DNA of 64,000 nucleotides from Leptothoe spongobia TAU-MAC 1115 (GTDB lineage Bacteria > Cyanobacteriota > Cyanobacteriia > Phormidesmidales > Phormidesmidaceae), in the NCBI RefSeq assembly GCF_018739885.1, contig NZ_JADOES010000004.1, forward strand, positions 1 through 64,000, written 5' to 3'. Positions 1 to 9,350 of the stretch are shown here, piece by piece; within the stretch, counting starts at the first letter, position 1, and each line of letters opens with the position of its first letter. The notes beneath the pieces were generated by a model. It did not search any database and was not told where the DNA came from. It saw nothing but the letters and a program-made list of their open reading frames with translations. The position numbers and the translations under genes were made by a program.

Positions 1-2
1 GT

Positions 3-2327
3 TTTCTCAGAAATTGGGCTATTTTGGTTAATCTATATGTACTACTGTCTCATTTGAGACGGGTGCAAGATCTGAGTATTATCTATCTCAACGGACATGA
101 GATCGGATCCAATACAGCAGATACGCCCTATCAGGGATCGGGCAACCTACGCCTAGGCAGTGGCTTAGGTGGTGATTATAAGTTTTCGGGGCGACTGGCA
201 AACGTGCGCATCTGGAAGCGTGTCCGGACTGCTGATGAGATTAACGCCACAATGCACCAGCAGTTCACTGGCCAGGAAACGGATTTGGTGGCTTGCTGGC
301 CATTAAGCAAACTTGAAAACAATGGCACGACCACTCCGGACCTGACGGGAAATCATCCAGGCACCATCAATGGAACCCTGGTGAGCGGCTTCTACGATGC
401 GCTAGTGAGTAGCGAATACAGCACCATCACCGTTGACCCAGTCACACAGCGTAAGTCCGCCATGATGCGACGGTTCTTTGCCTGTCCCACCCTGTATGGC
501 ATTGAACTCTTGCCAGAGAAGCGAATAGAACAACTGCAACTGCAATGGATCGGCAACGGTCAATTTGCCCCCACCTTGTTGGGCTACATCGAAGGCGCTC
601 CCCCCATCCCCAGCGAAAATCTCACCGAAAACAACGACTATAACGGAGCCACCTCCGTTGAGCTAGACGTGTCCGAAGACATGGAATTTAGCTGGAACCG
701 CTCTCAGGAAGATGTTTTAGGAGCAAGTTTCGAAGGGTTTATCGGGAGTGACACTGAAGGCTATGGCGGGCAGTTTGCACTACGTAAAACAGATAAGTTC
801 CGAGGTGGGTATAAAGGCAGCTTAGACTTTAGCTATCAATTTATTGAGGAGAGTAGCATTACCTCAAGTGCATCGAATTTGATGAGCGATAGCCTCGAGT
901 TACGCGGTTCTCCGGAACAAACGGTTAAATTCTCCCACCTGGGTACCCGCTTTATTCCCAAGAATGTTGGTTATGCCTTAGTGGTTTCTAGCCTGACCGA
1001 TATTTTCATCACCAAGCTCAGCCGTACGGGCAGAATGGTGGGCTACCAAGTCCAACCCATTAAAGCAATTCCCCCCGATGTCAATACCATTACGTTTTTG
1101 ATCAATCCGGCCTACACCATGAATGGTAGTTTAGACGGCATGACCGGGAGCTATGCCACTAGCGATCGATTCTTCCGTCACGTTCCTGAAATGCGGTCAC
1201 AATTCGGTTCTCTCTATCCAGCTAGTTACTACCGCCTAAAAGAAGCCTACGATTTGAAACAGGCCATCGAGCGGGAAGATAAGCGCCGAGAATCCTATTT
1301 TGAACAGTTCGATGTACGTTACTTTGGTCTTCAAAGTGAGAAGTCTCTAGAGCAAGAAATTGACGGTGGTGATGTCCCCGAGAGTATTTCTGTGCAACGG
1401 GAGGAAGACCAGTTTGATACAAATATGACCGATGACGAGCGCAACGCCGCTGAAGAAGAAAAAGCTAAGAAAATAAAGGAGGAGATGAAGGCTGCCCAGG
1501 GTGGAAATAAGGATGAAGTTAAGGCAAAGCAGGTAGAAATTCAGAATAGAATTGACGACGAAGACAAAAAAGCCCATGCTTCAGAGAGCTTTGACAATTG
1601 GCAAAAGAAAATGGAAAACATTTCCATTCGAGCCGGTAAACACAACATTGTCAACACCTATGTGTGGGATGCAGACGGTGGATTGCGCTCAGAGGTACAA
1701 AGCTTTGCCAACACCGCAGAACACACCATAGGCGGCTCATTTGACTTGAGCGCTAGCCTGGGGGCAGACGTCGTAGTTGGTGTTGGTTCTGGACAAGTGG
1801 AGTTAACGGCCTTGGCCAATATCAATCTGACTCAAACCATCACTAAAACTCAGAGTCATAGCCGTGGCATTGAGCTAAATGTTGACCTCAGCGGTGTCGA
1901 AAGTATTGGCATTACCGACTATAACGACTATCCCATCATGCCTGGGGAGAAAGTAGATCGCTATCGGTTTATGAGCTTCTATCTCGAAGGCTCCAATGAC
2001 AACTTCTACGACTTCTTTAACTATGTTGTCGATCCAGAATGGCTACGCAGCAATGACGAAGAAGCGCGGGCTCTGCGTCAGACAATGGCAGGTAAAGCCA
2101 ACAAAACCTGGCGAGTTCTGCACCGGGTCACCTACGTAGAGCGCCCAGCCTTAATGGGCTTTGGCCACGATACTCGTAATCTGGTTGGGAGCAGCGATGA
2201 GATTACCCAACGTCTCTACTCCAAGATAGAGAAACTAGAGGAAGATAATCGCAACCTGAACCGCAAGATAGATGCACTGTTTGAATTGACCAAAAATATC
2301 GGTCAGTCCTTAAATGGAGGGTCATAA
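3..2327 (+). CDS. LamG-domain large protein, 5' partial
   Basis: The frame is open to the left edge, so the true start probably lies outside the window; a TTG at 24 is only a possible internal start. The first ~115 visible residues resemble a LamG/concanavalin-A-like lectin fold (YLNGHEIG, then GRLANVRIWKRVRTADEI), a carbohydrate- or protein-binding module. A long middle part is not recognised. Around residues 470-530 it becomes very rich in E and K, probably helical or coiled coil. A glycine-rich beta segment (near 1730-1850) and a short C-terminal coiled coil (IEKLEEDNRNLNRKIDALF) follow. There are no membrane segments. It lies 480 bp upstream of tnsB and inside the only visible transposon end, so it may be CAST cargo. 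Function unknown. Confidence 0.6.
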   Translation, partial: FLRNWAILVNLYVLLSHLRRVQDLSIIYLNGHEIGSNTADTPYQGSGNLRLGSGLGGDYKFSGRLANVRIWKRVRTADEINATMHQQFTGQETDLVACWPLSKLENNGTTTPDLTGNHPGTINGTLVSGFYDALVSSEYSTITVDPVTQRKSAMMRRFFACPTLYGIELLPEKRIEQLQLQWIGNGQFAPTLLGYIEGAPPIPSENLTENNDYNGATSVELDVSEDMEFSWNRSQEDVLGASFEGFIGSDTEGYGGQFALRKTDKFRGGYKGSLDFSYQFIEESSITSSASNLMSDSLELRGSPEQTVKFSHLGTRFIPKNVGYALVVSSLTDIFITKLSRTGRMVGYQVQPIKAIPPDVNTITFLINPAYTMNGSLDGMTGSYATSDRFFRHVPEMRSQFGSLYPASYYRLKEAYDLKQAIEREDKRRESYFEQFDVRYFGLQSEKSLEQEIDGGDVPESISVQREEDQFDTNMTDDERNAAEEEKAKKIKEEMKAAQGGNKDEVKAKQVEIQNRIDDEDKKAHASESFDNWQKKMENISIRAGKHNIVNTYVWDADGGLRSEVQSFANTAEHTIGGSFDLSASLGADVVVGVGSGQVELTALANINLTQTITKTQSHSRGIELNVDLSGVESIGITDYNDYPIMPGEKVDRYRFMSFYLEGSNDNFYDFFNYVVDPEWLRSNDEEARALRQTMAGKANKTWRVLHRVTYVERPALMGFGHDTRNLVGSSDEITQRLYSKIEKLEEDNRNLNRKIDALFELTKNIGQSLNGGS

Positions 2328-2670
2328 ATATATCTGGAGGGCTAGAAGGGGGAAATGCCTTAGCATAGAGGGGACTAAATCGATAAAGCCGGTTGATAAC
2401 CCCTTCTCTAACAGCTCTCTGACAGCTAGCTTTCCAAGTATCCTGTCAACTACAGTCTCCCAAGCGTTTGCAAGGGAGATTTTTTGTCACTCCTACAATA
2501 GAGATGGGGCTGCCACCACAGCTGCTTTGAGCATCTCGATAAAGGCAAATACCGGTGGCGGCAGCAGGGCATCCGCCAGGGTAGCCACGCAAATATAATT
2601 CGGTAAAAAGGCTCCGGCAGGCTGTAAACCGTCTTAACTTCCTCTAGAATCTGAAGAATTTTTCAAAAAA

Positions 2671-2688
2671 GTGACACATTATCTGGCG
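2671..2688 (+). promoter_or_regulatory. TnsB-type binding site upstream of tnsB
   Basis: The 18-mer GTGACACATTATCTGGCG resembles the repeats of the transposon end at 9915-10028 (for example GTGACTAATTATTTGTCA). It lies 116 bp upstream of the tnsB start. No TGTACA precedes it and it is single, so it does not look like a complete transposon end. It may be an operator through which TnsB represses its own operon, or a relic of an end. Inference from sequence resemblance only. Confidence 0.4.
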
Positions 2689-2804
2689 GAAATAGTTCAT
2701 ATAAACTATGATTCAAACGTACTTATTTCGATTGACCAGATAACCCGCAATGGGATATTTCGCACAAATATTCGCTTAGTTACTCAGTTTCCAGAGGTGA
2801 AATA

Positions 2805-4547
2805 ATGCAGTTTGATGCAGCACGATCAGAAAATAACTTTCCGCCAGATGCTCAACCCCAAAAAGGGTCAGAGATAAGCGAGGATCTTGCGACATCAGGT
2901 GCCCATATTATCGTCACTGAACTTTCTGAAGAAGCTCAACTCAAGCTTGAGGTTCTTCAGACGTTGATTGAGCAATGCGATCGCACCACCTATGGCGAAA
3001 AACTGCGCGACGCTGCCGAAAAGCTGGGATGCTCTGTTCGTACAGTACAGCGTCTGGTTAAGCGCTGGGAAACTGAAGGAGTAGCATCCCTGGCTGCTTC
3101 AGGTAGAGCTGATCGCGGCAAACATCGTATTTCCGAATACTGGCAAGATTTCATCATCAAGACCTATACAGCTGGCAATAAGGGCAGCAAGCGCATGAAG
3201 CCCAAGCAAGTTGCTGTAAGGGTACAGGCAAAAGCTCGTGAAATTAGCGATTCCAAACCACCCAGCTACAAAACGGTTTTGCGTATACTACAGCCAATTA
3301 TTGAAAGAAAGGAAAAGGCCAAAAGTATTCGAAGCCCTGGTTGGCAAGGCTCTACCCTGTCAGTCAAAACCCGAACGGGTCAGGATCTTTCAATTGAGTA
3401 CAGCAATCATGTGTGGCAGTGTGACCATACTCTCGCTGATGTTTTTCTAGTGGATCAGTACGGAGAAATCCTTGATCGTCCCTGGCTAACAACGGTGATT
3501 GATACCTATTCCCGCTGCATTATGGGTATTAATCTTGGTTTTGATGCCCCCAGCTCTCAATTAGTAGCCCTGGCCCTGCGCCATGCCATTCTTCCTAAAA
3601 CCTATGGCCCAGAGTACAAACTCAACTGTGAGTGGGGCACCTATGGTAGGCCAGAGCATTTCTACACAGACGGGGGGAAAGACTTCCGCTCTAACCATGT
3701 CAAGCTAATTGGCACAGACTTAGGTTTTACCTGTCATCTACGTAATCGACCATCTGAAGGCGGTATCGTCGAACGTCCTTTCAGAACTTTGAACGATCAG
3801 TTATTTTCCACTCTGCCTGGATACACTGGCTCGAATGTTCAGGAACGCCCTAAGCAAACGGAGAAGGATGCCAAACTAACGCTCAGGGATTTAGATCATT
3901 TGATTGTGCGGTTTATTTGCGATCGCTACAACCAGAGCATTGATGCCCGTATGGGTGACCAAACCCGTTTTCAGCGTTGGGAAGCGGGTTTGCCTGATGT
4001 GCCTGACGTTATTGACGAACGTCATTTAGATGTTTGCCTCATGAAAGCAAGCCGTCGCAAGGTTCAGCGTGGCGGATACCTTCAGTTTGAGAATTTGATG
4101 TTTCGCGGTGAATACCTGGCAGCTTACGCAGGTGAGACAGTCTCCTTGAGATTTGATCCCAATGACATCACAACAATATTGGTTTACCGCAGAGAAGAGA
4201 CGCGAGAGATTTTTCTTACCCGTGCTTATGCACAAGGTTTAGAAGCTGAAAAGCTTTCATATGAAGAAGCGAAAGCCAGTAGCAAACGACTGCGAACAGC
4301 AGGTAAAGCTCTTACCAATGAATCAATTCATCAGGGAGTACTGGAGCAAGATGCCCTGGTGGCTAAAAAAAGCCGTAAACAACGGCAAAAAGAAGAGCAA
4401 GTCCTGGTTAAATCTCAATCATCAAAGCCTGAAGCCCCTAAAGATGTTGAGGTGGAACCCATTGAAAATGAGCCTGAGGTGGAAATGGATTTAGACGTGG
4501 AAACCTTTTCACCTATTGATTTTGATGATCTTCGTGGAGCTTGGTAA
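2805..4547 (+). CDS. tnsB: TnsB, DDE transposase of the V-K CAST
   Basis: This 580-aa protein belongs to the Mu/Tn7 TnsB retroviral-integrase group. It binds repeats in both transposon ends and catalyses strand transfer. An N-terminal helix-turn-helix is visible around residues 60-110 (CSVRTVQRLVKRWETEG). The RNase-H fold carries the DDE triad as D207 (WQCDH), D289 (YTDGGKD) and E323 (GGIVERPFR). A Mu C-terminal beta domain and a charged tail follow; the tail is expected to contact TnsC. The ATG start is preceded by GAGGTG. The stop is 3 bp from tnsC, so the two are co-transcribed. Without TnsA, products of this class are often cointegrates. Confidence 0.95.
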   Translation: MQFDAARSENNFPPDAQPQKGSEISEDLATSGAHIIVTELSEEAQLKLEVLQTLIEQCDRTTYGEKLRDAAEKLGCSVRTVQRLVKRWETEGVASLAASGRADRGKHRISEYWQDFIIKTYTAGNKGSKRMKPKQVAVRVQAKAREISDSKPPSYKTVLRILQPIIERKEKAKSIRSPGWQGSTLSVKTRTGQDLSIEYSNHVWQCDHTLADVFLVDQYGEILDRPWLTTVIDTYSRCIMGINLGFDAPSSQLVALALRHAILPKTYGPEYKLNCEWGTYGRPEHFYTDGGKDFRSNHVKLIGTDLGFTCHLRNRPSEGGIVERPFRTLNDQLFSTLPGYTGSNVQERPKQTEKDAKLTLRDLDHLIVRFICDRYNQSIDARMGDQTRFQRWEAGLPDVPDVIDERHLDVCLMKASRRKVQRGGYLQFENLMFRGEYLAAYAGETVSLRFDPNDITTILVYRREETREIFLTRAYAQGLEAEKLSYEEAKASSKRLRTAGKALTNESIHQGVLEQDALVAKKSRKQRQKEEQVLVKSQSSKPEAPKDVEVEPIENEPEVEMDLDVETFSPIDFDDLRGAW

Positions 4548-4550
4548 AGC

Positions 4551-5381
4551 ATGATACAGGCACAGGCATTAGCCAAAACATTAGGAGAACCTGCACAGGA
4601 TGAAGCCTGGCTCAAGGCAGAGACGGCTCGACTTAGAAAAAAGAGTATTCTGCCCCTCGACCATGTGAGTCGGCTTCATGACTGGTTAGACGGCAAACGG
4701 AAGGCAAGGCAGTCATGTCGGGTTGTTGGAGAATCCAGAACCGGTAAATCTATTGCCTGCGAGGCATATTTTTACCGTAATAAGCCTCAACAAGAAACAG
4801 GTAAAAAGCCAATCGTACCTGTGGTCTATATTCAGCCTCCACAGAAGTGTGGTTCGAAGGAACTCTTCAAAGAAATCATTGAGTTTCTAAAGTACCGGGC
4901 AACTAAAGGAACTGTCTCAGACTTCCGGGGTAGGACGATGGAGGTGCTGAAAGGTTGTGAGGTGGAGATGCTAATTATTGATGAAGCAGACCGCCTGAAG
5001 CCGGAAACTTTTGCTGATGTGAGGGACTTCTATGACAAGTTAGGAATATCAGTGGTCCTAGTAGGTACAGACCGCCTTGATGCAGTCATTAAGCGAGATG
5101 AGCAAGTCTACAACCGTTTCCGGGCATGTCATCGCTTTGGCAAGCTCTCAGGCACAGATTTTGTTAAAACGGTCAAGATTTGGGAGCAATCAGTTTTGAA
5201 GTTGCCGGTGGCTTCTAATCTGACTAGCAAGACAATGCAGAAAATTCTTCTTGAAGCGACTGAGGGCTATATTGGACGGTTGGATGAGGTGCTTCGAGAA
5301 GCCGCAATTCGTGCATTGTCTCAGGGCATGAAGAAGATAGAAAAGTCAGTGCTCCAAGAGGTGGCCAGGGAGTACAAGTAA
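4551..5381 (+). CDS. tnsC: TnsC, AAA+ regulator ATPase of the V-K CAST
   Basis: This 276-aa AAA+ ATPase has a Walker A (GESRTGKS, near residue 63) and a Walker B (MLIIDEADRL, near 141). In type V-K systems TnsC forms helical filaments on DNA that link Cas12k-TniQ at the target to TnsB on the transposon ends, and ATP hydrolysis helps to define insertion spacing. The length matches the short TnsC of this class rather than the 555-aa Tn7 protein. It follows tnsB by 3 bp, and its TAA overlaps the ATG of tniQ by one base, giving a tight tnsB-tnsC-tniQ operon. Confidence 0.93.
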   Translation: MIQAQALAKTLGEPAQDEAWLKAETARLRKKSILPLDHVSRLHDWLDGKRKARQSCRVVGESRTGKSIACEAYFYRNKPQQETGKKPIVPVVYIQPPQKCGSKELFKEIIEFLKYRATKGTVSDFRGRTMEVLKGCEVEMLIIDEADRLKPETFADVRDFYDKLGISVVLVGTDRLDAVIKRDEQVYNRFRACHRFGKLSGTDFVKTVKIWEQSVLKLPVASNLTSKTMQKILLEATEGYIGRLDEVLREAAIRALSQGMKKIEKSVLQEVAREYK

Positions 5382-5881
5382 TGGTTGATTCGGGGATTCA
5401 ACCCTGGCTGTTTAATGTGGAGCCTTATGAGGGTGAAAGTCTCAGTCACTTCTTGGGACGAGTTAGGAGTCGCAATCATCTAACGGCAAGTGGCCTTGGG
5501 CAGCTGGCGGGCATTGGAGCGGTAGTTGCCCGGTGGGAACGATTTCATTTGAATCCTTACCCGACTCAGGCGCAATTTGAAGCGTTGGGAAAACTGCTGG
5601 GTATATCTTCAGAACGTTTTTGGACGATGCTACCGCCGCAAGGTGAAGGCATGAAGTGTGAGCCGATTCGTTTATGTGGGGCGTGTTACAAGGAAAGCCC
5701 CTGTCATCGGATTGAGTGGCAGTTTAAGTCAAGATGGAAGTGCGATCTCCACAATCTCAAGCTGCTTGCCAAGTGCTCTAACTGTGAGGCAAGGTTCAAG
5801 ATTCCGGCACTTTGGGAAGATGGACGTTGTAACCGGTGCAGAATGTCATTTGGTGAAATGGCTACTTTGGAGAGATTGTAG
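5381..5881 (+). CDS. tniQ: TniQ target-selection protein of the V-K CAST
   Basis: This 166-aa protein matches the small TniQ of type V-K transposons. The N-terminal part starts with PYEGESLSHFLGRVRSRNHL, a TniQ hallmark, and the C-terminal half holds cysteine pairs (CGACYKESPC, CSNC, CNRC) that should form zinc-binding knuckles. TniQ bridges Cas12k, bound at the R-loop, with the first TnsC protomers. The start overlaps the tnsC stop by one base, which indicates translational coupling. Confidence 0.92.
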   Translation: MVDSGIQPWLFNVEPYEGESLSHFLGRVRSRNHLTASGLGQLAGIGAVVARWERFHLNPYPTQAQFEALGKLLGISSERFWTMLPPQGEGMKCEPIRLCGACYKESPCHRIEWQFKSRWKCDLHNLKLLAKCSNCEARFKIPALWEDGRCNRCRMSFGEMATLERL

Positions 5882-5894
5882 CTCGTCATCTGAG

Positions 5895-6104
5895 TCATTG
5901 CCCCTTGGAATGCTCCTTAGTCTCTCCATCCTGCTGTGTGCTCCAATCCTCACCTTCCCGTTTCGCCTCACTAACTGCTCGCTCTAGCAAGTAAGCACAC
6001 AAATTTGAAACGGGCCGACCATCATAATCCGCCCATTTTTCCAATTCTTCCGCCAAGCGATCGGGGACCGTAACCTGAATTCGTTTACTCATGGAATCAA
6101 TCAT
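5895..6104 (-). CDS. Ribbon-helix-helix (Arc/CopG-like) regulator in the CAST
   Basis: This 69-aa protein has a ribbon-helix-helix DNA-binding fold: a beta strand KRIQVTVPDRLAEELEKWA followed by helices around GRPVSNLCAYLLERAV. The start at 6104 is supported by GGAGGT nine bases upstream. It is transcribed away from the nuclease-like gene at 6243, so the 138-bp gap can hold divergent promoters and its operator. Small regulators of Arc, MerR or Xre type are known companions of V-K CASTs and can repress cas12k. The acidic, polar C-terminal tail is unusual. The target operator was not identified. Confidence 0.75.
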   Translation of the reverse strand: MIDSMSKRIQVTVPDRLAEELEKWADYDGRPVSNLCAYLLERAVSEAKREGEDWSTQQDGETKEHSKGQ

Positions 6105-6242
6105 AATTCCAGACCTCCAATCACAGTAGAAATAACACTCATTAGAGCTTAGCTGTGTTAATGTTACTCATATATGAGTTTTATTGATGTCTAGCCGCAG
6201 CTTTAACCTTTCTGCCTTGAGTAATTCGTGGAAGAGCAAATT

Positions 6243-7055
6243 ATGACCAACCTCGACCACTACCGACCCACAAGCATATTGAATAGCTCCCCACAGAGTC
6301 CTATTACTCAGCCAGGTGGAGGAAATCGTGGACCTACGCCTTTGAAAGCAATCGAAACCCGTTATCAAGGCTGTCTATTTCGCTCAAGGTTGGAAGCACG
6401 ATGGGCCGTTTTCTTCGATGCCCTGGAAATTCCATGGGAGTACGAAAAAGAAGGCTATGACTTAGGCGAAGCCGGTTGGTACTTGCCAGATTTTTGGTTG
6501 CCTCAGCAGCAGTGCTTTTTTGAAGCAAAAGGCGGTGCTGCTGACTTTTCTACGAAACTAAAAGCGTTCTACCTGAGCCTCACTCTCCAGAAGGTGGTCG
6601 TTGTTTCCTCTGGCACTATGGGTCTGAGGTTAGACCGCGCAAACCAAACCTACAAAGCTGAACCATCCCACACAATGCTTATGTTCGCTGGCAGAGCCTG
6701 GGATAACTGGAAGCCAGCTTCCCATGACTTTTCTCAATGGGAAGCTACCTTGATTTACAGCTTTATTAGCGCAAACCGAGAAATGAATCCCGGTAAGTGC
6801 ATAACCTGGGAGCAGGCCACTCACCTCTGGCAAACCTATGAGGGACGTCGGCACATGGTAGCCACTATCAATATGGCAGACATAGCCTTAGGTAAAGAAC
6901 CCCGATATACCTGGGGGCGCTTCACTGCAGCAGGCTGGAAATATAGTGCGGCTGACCATCCCTGTCTGACCTTTACAGATCCCAGTCCACTATCAGCTAA
7001 AACATCCTTAAAGCTTTACCAGGCAATGCAATTAGCCCGCGCTGCCCGCTTCTAG
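6243..7055 (+). CDS. PD-(D/E)XK nuclease-like protein inside the CAST core
   Basis: This protein of about 270 aa carries a compact PD-(D/E)XK signature near its N-terminus: FRSRLEARWAVFFD (E on the first helix), YLPDFWLP (D) and FFEAKGG (E-x-K). This is the order seen in restriction-like endonucleases, including TnsA and Vsr, although I do not claim orthology to TnsA. The C-terminal two thirds are not recognised. The start at ATG 6243 follows GGAAGAG. It sits between tniQ and cas12k, separated by the divergent regulator. Type V-K CASTs have no TnsA, so a resident nuclease here is notable, but related proteins may occur as ordinary phage or accessory genes. Confidence 0.6.
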   Translation: MTNLDHYRPTSILNSSPQSPITQPGGGNRGPTPLKAIETRYQGCLFRSRLEARWAVFFDALEIPWEYEKEGYDLGEAGWYLPDFWLPQQQCFFEAKGGAADFSTKLKAFYLSLTLQKVVVVSSGTMGLRLDRANQTYKAEPSHTMLMFAGRAWDNWKPASHDFSQWEATLIYSFISANREMNPGKCITWEQATHLWQTYEGRRHMVATINMADIALGKEPRYTWGRFTAAGWKYSAADHPCLTFTDPSPLSAKTSLKLYQAMQLARAARF

Positions 7056-7123
7056 AAAAATAGAGCTTCCTGAATGAAGTACAAATGTGCTAGTTTCCTT
7101 GTAGAAATTCCAGGCAATCCAAG

Positions 7124-9016
7124 ATGTCTCAAGTCACGATCCAATGTCGTCTTGTAGCACCAGAGGCAACCCGCCGACATCTCTGGAAACTGGCGTCAGA
7201 GAAAAATACGCCTCTAATCAACGAGTTGATTCAGGGAGTTGTAAATCACCCTGACTTTGAAGCATGGCGGCAGAAAGGTAGGCATCCAGTAGATATTGTT
7301 CGCAAGCACTGCAAGCAGCTTAAATCCGAAGCACGATTTTCTGGTCAACCTTCCCGTTTCTATATGTCTGCCGAAAAGGTAGTGGACTACATCTTCAAAT
7401 CCTGGTTCAAAATTCAGAATCGACTCCAGAAAAGGCTTTCTGGTAAGCAAGACTGGCTCACTATCTTGAAGAGTGATGATGAATTAGTTGAAATCTGTGG
7501 ACAATCGCTGGAAAAAATCAAACAAAAGGCAGTTCAAATTCTTAAAGATATCGAACGAAAAACTGAAACCAGCCACACTAAGGAAACTCAAACCTCTAGT
7601 CAGAAATCTCTCACCAGAAGCCATCTGTTTAAACGATATCGATCAGCCAAACAGCCTTTGACTCAATGTGCGAGCGCATATCTGCTCAAAAACAGTTGCA
7701 GAATTCCCAAACAGTCTGAAGATTCACAGAAGTTTTCTCAACGGCGGCGCAAATCTGAATTACAGGTTCAACGACTTCAAGAACAACTTGAAGCAAGAGT
7801 CCCCAAAGGGCGAGATTTAACCGAGCAAGACTGGTTATCAACGCTTTTGACCGCAACCTCTACAGTGCCAAAGGATAACCAAGAGCATAAGCGCTGGCAG
7901 GATCGCCTTCTAGCCAAACCACACACCATTCCTTTCCCAATTCTGTTTGAAACCAATGAAGATCTCTCATGGTCCTTGCATTCTAAAGGTCGTCTCTGTG
8001 TCCATTTCAATGGTCTCAGAGAGTATACCTTCCAGATTTACTGTGACCAGCGACAACTCTCCTGGTTCAAGCGTTTTCTAGAAGATCAACAAACTAAGCG
8101 TGCCAGCAAAAACCAGCATTCCAGCGCACTATTTACTCTCCGTTCGGCTTGCCTTTCCTGGCAAAAGATAGACGACAAAGATCATCCTTGGGACAACCAC
8201 TATCTAACCCTTTCCTGCACCGTTGATAAACGTCTCTGGAGTGCAGAAGGTACAGATCAGGTTCGTCAGGAAAAAGCAGCTGATACTGCTAAAATTCTGA
8301 CCCGTCTCAATGCAAAAGACAGTCTCTCAAAGACTCAGGCCGCTTATGCCAAACGCCTTAACTCAATGTTAGACAAACTGGAAAGTCCTTTTGATCGTCC
8401 CAGTCAGCCCCGCTATCAAGGGCAATCTCAAATCATCGCAGGGCTCAGTTTAGGCTGGGATTCACCCTTAACCCTGGCTATCTGGAAAGCTGACACACAG
8501 GAAATACTAATCTACCGTAGTCTTCGACAGCTACTGGCTAAAGACTACCCTCTCTTTCTCAAGCAACGACGAGAGCAACAAAAGCAATCTCATCGACGCC
8601 ATAAAGCCCAACGTCAGGGAAAAGAGAATCAATTTGGGACATCTAACTTAGGGCAGCATATAGATCGATTGCTGGCAAAAGCCGTGGTCAATACGGCTAA
8701 GCAATATGGTGCGGGCAGCATTGCCATTCCAGCGCTAGACAACATTCGAGATATCTTACAGGTAGAAATCGATGCTAGAGCTGAACAAAAAATTCCAGGA
8801 TATTTAGAAGCCCAAAAGCGCTACACCAAACAATACAAAAGCAATATTCACAAATGGAGCTATGGCAGACTGCTGGACCAAATTACCAGCAAAGCTAACC
8901 AGGAGAACCTTGCTATAGAGAAGTCTAAACAACCTCTATCAGGGACTTCCCAGGCAAAAGCTAAATTCGTTGCAATCAATGCCTATGAATCAAGAAAAAC
9001 AGTACGCCAGAACTAA
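7124..9016 (+). CDS. cas12k: Cas12k, RNA-guided DNA-binding effector of the CAST
   Basis: This 630-aa protein is the length expected of Cas12k. Its N-terminus (MSQVTIQCRLVAPEATRRHLWKL, then NTPLINELIQ and SGQPSRFYMSAEKVVDYI) closely follows the Scytonema Cas12k pattern. Cas12k binds the tracrRNA-crRNA duplex and recognises a GTN-type PAM; its RuvC-like region is catalytically inactive, so it marks the site without cutting. It is followed by a short hairpin (AGACC / GGTCT, 9021-9037), the tracrRNA region and the array. The upstream 68 bp hold its own promoter region, and the start has only a weak ribosome binding site. Confidence 0.95.
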   Translation: MSQVTIQCRLVAPEATRRHLWKLASEKNTPLINELIQGVVNHPDFEAWRQKGRHPVDIVRKHCKQLKSEARFSGQPSRFYMSAEKVVDYIFKSWFKIQNRLQKRLSGKQDWLTILKSDDELVEICGQSLEKIKQKAVQILKDIERKTETSHTKETQTSSQKSLTRSHLFKRYRSAKQPLTQCASAYLLKNSCRIPKQSEDSQKFSQRRRKSELQVQRLQEQLEARVPKGRDLTEQDWLSTLLTATSTVPKDNQEHKRWQDRLLAKPHTIPFPILFETNEDLSWSLHSKGRLCVHFNGLREYTFQIYCDQRQLSWFKRFLEDQQTKRASKNQHSSALFTLRSACLSWQKIDDKDHPWDNHYLTLSCTVDKRLWSAEGTDQVRQEKAADTAKILTRLNAKDSLSKTQAAYAKRLNSMLDKLESPFDRPSQPRYQGQSQIIAGLSLGWDSPLTLAIWKADTQEILIYRSLRQLLAKDYPLFLKQRREQQKQSHRRHKAQRQGKENQFGTSNLGQHIDRLLAKAVVNTAKQYGAGSIAIPALDNIRDILQVEIDARAEQKIPGYLEAQKRYTKQYKSNIHKWSYGRLLDQITSKANQENLAIEKSKQPLSGTSQAKAKFVAINAYESRKTVRQN

Positions 9017-9065
9017 AAAAAGACCTATAATTGGTCTAACACTTTTGTACTTTGAAAATTGAATT

Positions 9066-9350
9066 CTCAATAGCGCCGCGATTCATGCTCTGCCTCTGAG
9101 TCGTGTGAAATAAGGGCTAGTTTGGCTGCCGGAAGGCAGTCGTACTTTCTGGCCCTGATAGCTGCTCACCCTGATGCTGTCGGATGGGAAGTCTTGGCTT
9201 TTCAGAAGAGATATAAGTCAAATAGAGTAGTCCAATGTCTCTATTATGGCGTAGGTGCGCTCCCAGCAACAAGGGCGCGGATATACCGCTGTAGTGGCTA
9301 TCGAATCACCCCCGAGCAAGGGGGAACCCGCCTCCATTATTACTTTCAGA
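9066..9350 (+). ncRNA. tracrRNA of the type V-K CAST
   Basis: Directly downstream of cas12k lies sequence matching the known V-K tracrRNA pattern: AATAGCGCCGCGATTCATGC, later GGGCTAGTTTGGCTGCC with a pairing GGCAGTC hairpin, then GTAGGTGCGCTCCCAGCAA. A CCCCC-GAGCAA-GGGGG hairpin closes it (near 9309-9324). CTTTCA at 9343-9348 could pair with the TGAAAG end of the repeat. Both transcript ends are estimates. A 78-codon open frame here (9122-9358) overlaps the RNA and is not a gene. Confidence 0.85.

Noticed and set aside
2314..2598. 94-codon frame between the LamG gene and tnsB
   Set aside because: There is no family resemblance or ribosome binding site. The minus strand also shows broken coding-like text, so this may be decayed sequence, too weak to annotate.
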